Shown: positions 57,619 through 64,000 of the stretch, piece by piece | Numbering within the stretch: position 1 is the stretch's first letter | Layout of the letters: each line of letters begins with the position of its first letter | Origin: Pseudomonas kilonensis | GTDB lineage: Bacteria; Pseudomonadota; Gammaproteobacteria; Pseudomonadales; Pseudomonadaceae | Direction: 5' to 3' | DNA: 64,000 nucleotides | NCBI RefSeq assembly: GCF_001269885.1 | Contig: NZ_LHVH01000008.1 | Location: 1-64,000 of the forward strand | Made by a program: the position numbers and the translations under genes | Notes under the pieces: generated by a model | Seen by the model: only the letters and a program-made list of their open reading frames with translations | Told to the model about the DNA's origin: nothing | Databases searched by the model: none

Positions 57619-58497
57619 CTAGCGCCGACGTCCGGTGATGCGCACCCAGCCATCGCGATTGGCGATCGGGTCCAGGTCAAAGTCCGCGGCATAAGCGGCG
57701 GCGACTTCTTCACCTTGTTCGGCGAGGATGCCCGACAGCGCCAGGCGTCCGCCCGGCTTGACCAGGCTCGACAGTTGCGGCGCCAGGGACACCAGCGGGC
57801 CGGCAAGGATGTTGGCCACCAGCACGTCGGCCTGGACCTGTGGCAAGTCCTGCGGCAAGTACAGCGGGAACAGGGCTTCGGCAATGTTGTTGCGCCCGGC
57901 GTTGTCGCGGGAGGCTTCCAGGGCCTGGACGTCGATGTCGGTGCCGACGGCTTCCCGGGCGCCCAGCAGGAGCGCGGCAATCGCCAGGATCCCCGAGCCG
58001 CAGCCGAAGTCGAGCACGTTGCAGCCCTTCAGGTCCTGGCCGTCGAGCCATTCCAGACACAGTGCGGTGGTCGGGTGGGTGCCGGTGCCGAACGCCAGGC
58101 CCGGGTCCAGCAGCAGGTTGACCGCCTCCGGTTCTGGCGCGGCATGCCAGCTTGGGACGATCCACAGGCGCTGGCCGAAACGCATCGGCTGGAAATTGTC
58201 CATCCAGCTGCGTTCCCAGTCCTGGTCCTCGATCACTTCGCTGTGATGCTCGGGCAGCGGGCTGCCGGTCAGCAACTCGAGATGGGCCAGTACGCTGGCC
58301 GCCTCGGTGCCGCCTTCGAACAGGGCCAGCAGGTGGGTGTGGGACCACAGCGGGGTGGTGTTGAGCTCCGGCTCGAAGATCGGCTGGTCTTCGGCGTCCA
58401 TGAAGGTTACCGATACAGCGCCTACTTCAAGAAAAGCGTCTTCGTAGGTTTCGGCTTGTTCCGGGCTGATGGCCAGACGTACTTGCAGCCAAGGCAT
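57619..58497 (-). CDS. prmA: Ribosomal protein L11 methyltransferase PrmA
   Basis: A 292-residue SAM enzyme that trimethylates L11. The start [10 protein letters not shown] opens the small L11-binding domain; the catalytic domain has [16 protein letters not shown] and [16 protein letters not shown], then [10 protein letters not shown]. The length equals that of E. coli PrmA (about 293). The start is set at 58497, since upstream frames are shadow sequence. Confidence 0.97.
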   Translation of the reverse strand: MPWLQVRLAISPEQAETYEDAFLEVGAVSVTFMDAEDQPIFEPELNTTPLWSHTHLLALFEGGTEAASVLAHLELLTGSPLPEHHSEVIEDQDWERSWMDNFQPMRFGQRLWIVPSWHAAPEPEAVNLLLDPGLAFGTGTHPTTALCLEWLDGQDLKGCNVLDFGCGSGILAIAALLLGAREAVGTDIDVQALEASRDNAGRNNIAEALFPLYLPQDLPQVQADVLVANILAGPLVSLAPQLSSLVKPGGRLALSGILAEQGEEVAAAYAADFDLDPIANRDGWVRITGRRR

Positions 58498-58690
58498 GGC
58501 GGGCACCTTTGAAAAAAATCTACAGGGGGCAGCGCTGGGCTGCAAAGGCGCGCAGTGTACGCCAGGTCGCGGGCAAAGTGGATAAGCGAGTCTCGTGCCG
58601 TCCGGGTGGGTGTTTCGATATATATATGTATGCCATGGGCGTATCGCCGGGCGGATAAGGTGCAGGTCCACACAGCAGGGAGGAATGTGT

Positions 58691-61600
58691 ATGGACATCA
58701 CTGCCGAACGGCACAGCAACATGGCGCGCACGGGGCTGGTTTCTTCCCCGCAGGCGGCGACTGCACACGTGACCCTGGAGAAATTGACGCGTTGGCAAGT
58801 GGCTATCGACGCGCGACTGCAAACCCAGATGAGCTTGCTGGAGGTGCTGGAAGAGTACCTGCTGGTCGAGCTGCGCACCCATTATCACCAAGGCAACATT
58901 GATCCACACTTCATCGACACCCTGCTCGACACGGTGTTGCAGCGCATGATCGACCAGGCGCCTGTGGTTTATGACGAAGAGCAGGATTTGCCCTACCGTT
59001 GGCCCGAGGGAGTAGACCTGGGGTTCGCCCCCGAGCGTCGTGAGTGCGTTGCCCAGGCGGTGGAAAGTGCGGCGCTGAGGTTTGTCAGTCACTACAAGGA
59101 CTATCTGCGACGGCATTGGCGAATGGCGTCGCAGGACGCCTCGCTCGAAGCGTTGGTCAGGAAAAAACTTGATGAGCATGGGGTAGCGGTCGACGGGCTT
59201 TTTCAGCCTGACCATCTGGCCGGCCTGGACGTCGATGAATTGCGAGAACAGATCGAAGAGCTCCAGGACGCCTGGCGCCAGACGAGTCGCTTGACCGCGT
59301 TGGCAACAACCCGTGAGCGGCGGGATCTTGGAGCGCTCGCGCGATTGCAATTGCCGCATTGGCTGCGGGGTTTGAGCAATCCGGATCGTGAACGGCTGCG
59401 GGCGCTTGAAAACCAGGCCGCGCTGGCGCAGATACAAGTCGATGAACTGGTCGATGACCTGGTTTCGCTGCGGACCTTCGCTCGGCAATTGGCCAGGGAC
59501 TATGTCAGGGATGAATTGGACATGCGGGTCGAACCCGACAGCATTCGCGTGCAGTTACGGTGGCGAACGGTGATGGGGCAGCCGGTGCACACCTACAGCC
59601 TGAGTGAGCTGGTGGCGGCAGGCCCGGTACGGCCGGACGCGGTGTCGGTGTTCCTGGTGGAAAATGGCGGCATGCTGCGTAACCAGTCCCTTTCGCCAGC
59701 CTTCATTGGCCGATTGTTGGCGAACGTCGATGCGCCTGCCGGGTACCTGCAAGCACTGGCCGACCGATATGAGCGGGCAGACCTGAAAGAGGCCATGCTC
59801 GATTGGTTTTTGGCGCGCCTGCAGCACAGTGCGTTTATCGCGCGTTGTGCGGGCCAGTTGTCGGCGACCGGCAATGACGCTCTCCGTGCCCAATGGGAGA
59901 GTGACGTCGCGACGCCAGCCGCCAGCGTGTGGCGTATCGCCGGCCTTGTGCTTCCCAATGGCCTGAAGTGTGCCGATCTTCTTCTGTTCTACCGCGAAGA
60001 CCTGGGCGACGACGTCAGCGGCTTGCTGCTGTATGCCCCCGGCAAGCCCGATGGCCAGGAATGGGTCGAATTGACCTCGCTTCGGGCGCTGAGCGGGGAG
60101 GTCGGTGCCTGGACCCAAAACGAAGCCGGTCGCGAGTATCTGCTGCAGCAACTCTCTGCGACCGATCATGGGCAAGCCCGGGAATACTTTGCCGGCGTGG
60201 CGGAAAAACCAGCCTCGTGGGACCTGGGCAAAGACCTCAGGGGGGCGGTCAGCGGTTTCAGGGCCGGTCTTCAGAACACGGTCTTGACCGGCCTGGCCAA
60301 TAACCTGACGCAAGTGGAACTGAACGAGTCGCCTCGCTGGTACTCGGCGTTGCCGCTTGAGTCCCGGCGCAACATCAGCGGCTTGAACCAGGAGTTTCTG
60401 GTTCAGCGGCAGGTGTTCGATGACCAACTGGTCGACTATGAAGTCTTCATCGACTTTGCCAAGCGCACCTTCGCCCATTCGATTGCGCCTTACCTGCGTA
60501 GCAAGGGGGTGCTTGAAGCGGTCGATCCGGCTACGGTCCTCATTGACTACAGCCCAGGGCTGGCAGCCGAGAAAAAAACCGCCAACCTCTTGGACCTTGC
60601 CATTTTTGGATACGAGCACAACTCGGATATCGACGACCCTGCAAAAGGGGTGCGTTCTTCTGTCGGGCAGGACTTGAAGCAGGTTCGCAGCGCGGAACTG
60701 GCGTCATACATCCGCGTGGCTTACCTGGGGGAACGATATGCCAAGCACATCCGCGCCAGCTTTCTCGATGCCAAGGACCCTGAGTATTCGAAACGCCGCG
60801 AGGCATATCGCTACATGCTGTTGGCCCGAATGGATCGCGACCTGCGTGTGGCCCATGGCAAGTCGATGTTGAACACCGACGAATTCCAGTGGCTCACCCG
60901 GCAAGTCACGCTGCTGAGCGATGGGAGGCCAGTGAACAGCGCCACGCACCCCGGCGCTGCCGTGACGCGCGAAGGCGTGATCAAGTTGACCGTCGGCGGT
61001 CATGTCGTACAAGGGGTCTACGTTTTCACCTACTTCGACCCTAAGGTTTTTTACTGGTTGTACACACCCGACGCCCCGGACGGGATCCTGTTTCGCAAGT
61101 ACCTGGATTTCTCCGGGAGCATCGCCGCGCAACTGCATCATTACCTACTGGAGCGGGTCGCACTGAGCGCGCGTGCCGCTGCAGGACGTTCGCTGGTGGC
61201 TTTGGCGAGCGGGAGCACGCGCGTCGATACAGTGCGCGAATTCAATCGGGTCGTGGACATCAGCGCTGAATTCGATGCCTGCATCGAGCGCGCTGTCACC
61301 GATGTGGAGGACATCACCACAAGTCGTGCCGAAATGATCAGGGATCAGGTGTTCAAGGGCCTGATCTTCGCGGCGGCTCCTGTGTGCATGGTCTATCCCC
61401 CGTTTGCCTTGTTGCTGGACATTGGCTTGGTGGCGGTCAGTGCCGGGCAGGCGGTCGAGGCGCATGGGCAGGGCGACACGGAAGGCGCGCTTGGCCACTG
61501 GCTGGCCGCGACCTGGGGGACGCTGTTCGCCACGCTCGGTGCCGCAAGCATGGCCACGCTGCTAGGACGCGCGGCCAGGAACCTGAAGCTTGCGGTGAAA

Positions 61601-62662
61601 CCGCTGTCGTTGTCCGCTCAACGCTTGAGGCGCGCGACATCGGGCATCGCCAAAGAGGCTGGGCCGGTGATTCCACCCATACGCCTGAAGCCGCAGCAGG
61701 CGGTCAGCAGAACACCGGAGCACTTGCAGCCGGTGACCGAGGAGGGGATTTTTTTTGGCACCTATCGCAGCCCACCCAGCGCAACGCAACCGCGAGGCGC
61801 TCACTACATCCGGAGCAAGGGCCGGTACTACCAGGTGATGGAGGATCCCTACTTCGGCGGGTTATGCCTGGTGGATGCCAGGCGTCCCGGGGCGTTGTAC
61901 AAGCTGCCCATCCGCAGGCTGGCGAATGGCAAATGGACCCATAACAAGGTTGGCTTGAGAGGCGGCAATGACCATGTGCGTAACCTCGGGCGAGTGGGGG
62001 AGCTGCGGGAGGCGTTTCCCGGGCATGTCTTCCCGGACGTGACCAGGGGGGCGTTGCAGGGCGAAGCCGTGGTGGCGAGGTTCAGCGAGGCGGCGGACAA
62101 TTATCTGTTCTCGCTGAATGCGCAAACGTGCGTGATCGCTTCGTTGTACAACCCTGCCACCAAGATGGGGGCGGTCATTCATTTCGATCACAACATCCGC
62201 ACGCTGATCGAGCGCAGTGTTCGCGATGTGACGCGGCGCCTGGGGGGATCGCCCAAGGATATTCGTGCCACGCTGGTGGGTGGGGACTGGCTGACGGGGG
62301 CCGACATCGGCGAGCCGGTCAGGACAGTGCTGAGGCAACACGGGCTGCGACCGACCTGGGATCACTGGTCGTATTCTTCCTGCCTCGGCAATACCTATGG
62401 CGTGTCACTGGATCTGCGCAATGGGGTCACTTCGGTGTTCAAGACCTCCCGCGGACAAGTCGAGCGCTATTACATACCGGTACTGGCGAGGGCGAAGCAG
62501 GGCTCTGATCCGGTATCGATACGTGCGCGCGGGTTCATGACGCGCTTGCGCAGCGAACCGTTGGTGGCCAATGCCAACGGTGCCGTTCGCACCCATCAGG
62601 GCCGGCCGGCGACTGCGGCGCAACTGGCCTTGCAGGAATTCTCTACGGTGCTGCTGAGCTGA
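58691..62662 (+). CDS. Large toxin-like protein with C-terminal CheD/CNF-like deamidase signature
   Basis: A 1323-residue protein with no signal peptide. The N-terminal ~880 residues are helical and of the DUF6543/'dermonecrotic toxin' type (from memory). A hydrophobic hairpin lies at ~886-965 ([37 protein letters not shown]) and a beta module at ~1038-1080 ([17 protein letters not shown]); both match the 1680-residue protein at the other end of the window. The last ~190 residues contain [20 protein letters not shown]: Cys1147 and His1164 are 17 residues apart in a setting very like CheD, followed by ATLVGGDWL and IGEPV as in CheD-type folds. CheD and CNF/BLF1 toxins deamidate glutamine. GGAGGA six bases before the ATG at 58691 fixes the start. 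It sits between prmA and accC, a conserved junction. Confidence 0.78.
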   Translation: MDITAERHSNMARTGLVSSPQAATAHVTLEKLTRWQVAIDARLQTQMSLLEVLEEYLLVELRTHYHQGNIDPHFIDTLLDTVLQRMIDQAPVVYDEEQDLPYRWPEGVDLGFAPERRECVAQAVESAALRFVSHYKDYLRRHWRMASQDASLEALVRKKLDEHGVAVDGLFQPDHLAGLDVDELREQIEELQDAWRQTSRLTALATTRERRDLGALARLQLPHWLRGLSNPDRERLRALENQAALAQIQVDELVDDLVSLRTFARQLARDYVRDELDMRVEPDSIRVQLRWRTVMGQPVHTYSLSELVAAGPVRPDAVSVFLVENGGMLRNQSLSPAFIGRLLANVDAPAGYLQALADRYERADLKEAMLDWFLARLQHSAFIARCAGQLSATGNDALRAQWESDVATPAASVWRIAGLVLPNGLKCADLLLFYREDLGDDVSGLLLYAPGKPDGQEWVELTSLRALSGEVGAWTQNEAGREYLLQQLSATDHGQAREYFAGVAEKPASWDLGKDLRGAVSGFRAGLQNTVLTGLANNLTQVELNESPRWYSALPLESRRNISGLNQEFLVQRQVFDDQLVDYEVFIDFAKRTFAHSIAPYLRSKGVLEAVDPATVLIDYSPGLAAEKKTANLLDLAIFGYEHNSDIDDPAKGVRSSVGQDLKQVRSAELASYIRVAYLGERYAKHIRASFLDAKDPEYSKRREAYRYMLLARMDRDLRVAHGKSMLNTDEFQWLTRQVTLLSDGRPVNSATHPGAAVTREGVIKLTVGGHVVQGVYVFTYFDPKVFYWLYTPDAPDGILFRKYLDFSGSIAAQLHHYLLERVALSARAAAGRSLVALASGSTRVDTVREFNRVVDISAEFDACIERAVTDVEDITTSRAEMIRDQVFKGLIFAAAPVCMVYPPFALLLDIGLVAVSAGQAVEAHGQGDTEGALGHWLAATWGTLFATLGAASMATLLGRAARNLKLAVKPLSLSAQRLRRATSGIAKEAGPVIPPIRLKPQQAVSRTPEHLQPVTEEGIFFGTYRSPPSATQPRGAHYIRSKGRYYQVMEDPYFGGLCLVDARRPGALYKLPIRRLANGKWTHNKVGLRGGNDHVRNLGRVGELREAFPGHVFPDVTRGALQGEAVVARFSEAADNYLFSLNAQTCVIASLYNPATKMGAVIHFDHNIRTLIERSVRDVTRRLGGSPKDIRATLVGGDWLTGADIGEPVRTVLRQHGLRPTWDHWSYSSCLGNTYGVSLDLRNGVTSVFKTSRGQVERYYIPVLARAKQGSDPVSIRARGFMTRLRSEPLVANANGAVRTHQGRPATAAQLALQEFSTVLLS

Positions 62663-62691
62663 TGTTCTTGCCTGCATTGTGAACGACAGGC

Positions 62692-62727
62692 AAAAAAAGA
62701 CCCCGGCCAATGGACCGGGGTCTTTTT
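62692..62727. terminator. Bidirectional Rho-independent terminator
   Basis: AAAAAAAGACCCCGG..CCGGGGTCTTTTT: an eight-to-nine-base GC stem with A-run and T-run on opposite sides. It ends both the toxin-like gene and the convergent accC transcript. Confidence 0.9.
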
Positions 62728-62742
62728 ACATCACTTGAAGCA

Positions 62743-64000
62743 TCAGTGCTGGTTGCCCAGCTTGTGTTCCAGGTAATGGATGTTGACGCCGCCTTTGCAG
62801 AAGCCTTCGTCACGTACGAGGTCGCGGTGCAGCGGGATGTTGGTCTTGATCCCGTCTACCACGATTTCGTCCAGCGCATTGCGCATGCGCGCCATGGCTT
62901 CGTCACGGGTCGCCCCGTAGGTGATCAGTTTGCCGATCAGCGAATCGTAGTTCGGCGGAACGGCATAACCGCTGTACAGGTGCGAATCGACGCGAACGCC
63001 ATTGCCGCCCGGGGCATGGAAATGCTTGACCGTGCCTGGGCTTGGCATGAAGGTTTTCGGGTCTTCGGCGTTGATCCGGCATTCCAGCGAGTGACCGCGG
63101 ATGACCACGTCATCCTGGGTAAACGACAGCTTGTTGCCGGCGGCGATGCTGAGCATCTCCTTGACGATGTCGATACCGGTGACCATTTCCGAAACCGGGT
63201 GCTCCACCTGAACACGGGTGTTCATTTCGATGAAGTAGAAACGACCGTTCTCGTACAGGAACTCGAAGGTACCGGCGCCGCGATAGCCGATGTCGATGCA
63301 GGCCTTGACGCAACGCGCCAGGACTTCTTCGCGAGCCTGCTCGTCGATGCCCGGTGCCGGCGCTTCTTCGAGGACTTTCTGGTGACGACGTTGCAGCGAG
63401 CAATCGCGGTCGCCCAGATGGATCGCATGGCCCTGGCCGTCGGACAGCACCTGGACTTCGACGTGACGTGGGTTGGTCAGGAATTTTTCCAGGTAGACCA
63501 TCGGGTTGCCAAACGCCGCGCCAGCTTCGGAGCGGGTCAGTTTCGCCGAGGAAATCAGGTCTTCTTCCTTGTGTACCACGCGCATGCCGCGACCACCGCC
63601 GCCGCCAGCGGCCTTGATGATCACCGGATAACCAACTTCGCGACCGATGCGCAAAGCGGTTTCTTCGTCTTCAGGCAGCGGGCCGTCGGAACCCGGAACG
63701 GTCGGCACACCCGCTGCAATCATGGCGTGCTTGGCCGAGACCTTGTCGCCCATCAGGCGGATGGTGTCGGCTTTCGGGCCAATGAAGGCAAAACCGGAAT
63801 TTTCGACCTGTTCGGCGAAGTCGGCGTTTTCCGCCAGGAAGCCGTAGCCAGGGTGAATGGCGGTGGCGCCGGTCACTTCGGCAGCGGCGATGATCGCCGG
63901 GATGTGCAGGTAGGAGTGCGCAGCCGACGCCGGACCGATGCAGACGGATTCGTCCGCCAGGCCCAGGTGCATCAGTTCTTTGTCGGCCTTGGAGTAAACG
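62743..64000 (-). CDS. accC: Biotin carboxylase AccC (5' end outside window)
   Basis: The partial gene encodes 418 residues to the window edge, and the true start lies beyond 64000. It is the ATP-grasp subunit of acetyl-CoA carboxylase that carboxylates biotin on AccB. Motifs are [34 protein letters not shown] (ATP loop), [14 protein letters not shown] (active site) and [13 protein letters not shown]. Missing N-terminal residues would be about 30. The stop is followed by a strong terminator. Confidence 0.97.
   Translation of the reverse strand, partial: VYSKADKELMHLGLADESVCIGPASAAHSYLHIPAIIAAAEVTGATAIHPGYGFLAENADFAEQVENSGFAFIGPKADTIRLMGDKVSAKHAMIAAGVPTVPGSDGPLPEDEETALRIGREVGYPVIIKAAGGGGGRGMRVVHKEEDLISSAKLTRSEAGAAFGNPMVYLEKFLTNPRHVEVQVLSDGQGHAIHLGDRDCSLQRRHQKVLEEAPAPGIDEQAREEVLARCVKACIDIGYRGAGTFEFLYENGRFYFIEMNTRVQVEHPVSEMVTGIDIVKEMLSIAAGNKLSFTQDDVVIRGHSLECRINAEDPKTFMPSPGTVKHFHAPGGNGVRVDSHLYSGYAVPPNYDSLIGKLITYGATRDEAMARMRNALDEIVVDGIKTNIPLHRDLVRDEGFCKGGVNIHYLEHKLGNQH

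Overview
The window looks like a chromosomal segment of a fluorescent Pseudomonas of the P. fluorescens type. The evidence is high-GC coding sequence, gene order around retS-purD-purH-fis-dusB-prmA-accC and ureD/A/B/C-urtABCDE that matches P. aeruginosa PAO1 as I remember it, DUF6124 and large 'dermonecrotic toxin'-type proteins typical of this group, and many short palindromic repeats of two families (TGTGGGAGC...GCTTGCTCGCGAT and TGGCGAGGGGATTTATCCCCGCTGGGCTGC). No tRNA, rRNA, CRISPR array or intact insertion sequence was seen.

Layout. 0.2-4.5 kb: an AI-2E/PerM-like membrane protein and a chaperone group (YegD-like Hsp70 divergent from CbpA-CbpM). 4.6-9.7 kb: a 1680-residue toxin-like protein ending in leucine-rich repeats and an IpaH/SspH-type NEL E3 ubiquitin ligase. 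9.9-20.3 kb, all minus strand: urea use, with the ABC importer UrtABCDE, UreD and structural subunits UreA, UreB and UreC, two acetyltransferases between ureA and ureB, and a sigma-54 promoter candidate in front of urtA. The accessory genes ureE, ureF and ureG are not in the window. 20.6-23.4 kb: a BtuCDF/FecBCD-type ABC importer. 23.6-28.7 kb: a copper-acquisition cluster (OprC-type TonB receptor with CxxxM and HxM motifs, PepSY membrane protein, PCu(A)C chaperone, two Cys/Met-rich small membrane proteins). 28.9-29.7 kb: a truncated HigA-like antitoxin and a DUF6124 gene with a structured leader. 30.0-37.8 kb: two divergent operons for corrin-ring synthesis (cobL-cbiD-cobK and cobG-cobH-cobI-cobJ).

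38.6-48.7 kb is accessory DNA. It holds a 2352-residue protein built like a large clostridial toxin (GT44-type glycosyltransferase with a DxD motif, a C58/YopT-like protease-like segment, and a TcdA/TcdB-type pore-forming/translocation region). Past a convergent marC gene come three tandem genes for unrecognised proteins that are paralogues of one another. 48.8-58.5 kb is conserved housekeeping DNA: retS, purD, purH, fis, dusB, a zinc-ribbon DUF3426 protein and prmA. Between prmA and accC sits a second large toxin-like protein of 1323 residues, whose C-terminus carries a CheD/CNF-like Cys-His deamidase signature. accC runs off the right edge.

The most interesting reading is that the 1680- and 1323-residue proteins share a chassis (helical N-terminal region, hydrophobic hairpin, and a beta module around a Y-x-V-x2-DP core) but end in different predicted effectors: a ubiquitin ligase in one and a deamidase in the other. 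They therefore look like members of one polymorphic toxin family scattered through the core genome. The large clostridial toxin-like gene and its neighbouring three-gene paralogue set are a further candidate for an undescribed toxin or host-interaction locus. All domain calls come from reading motifs by eye; no searches were run.
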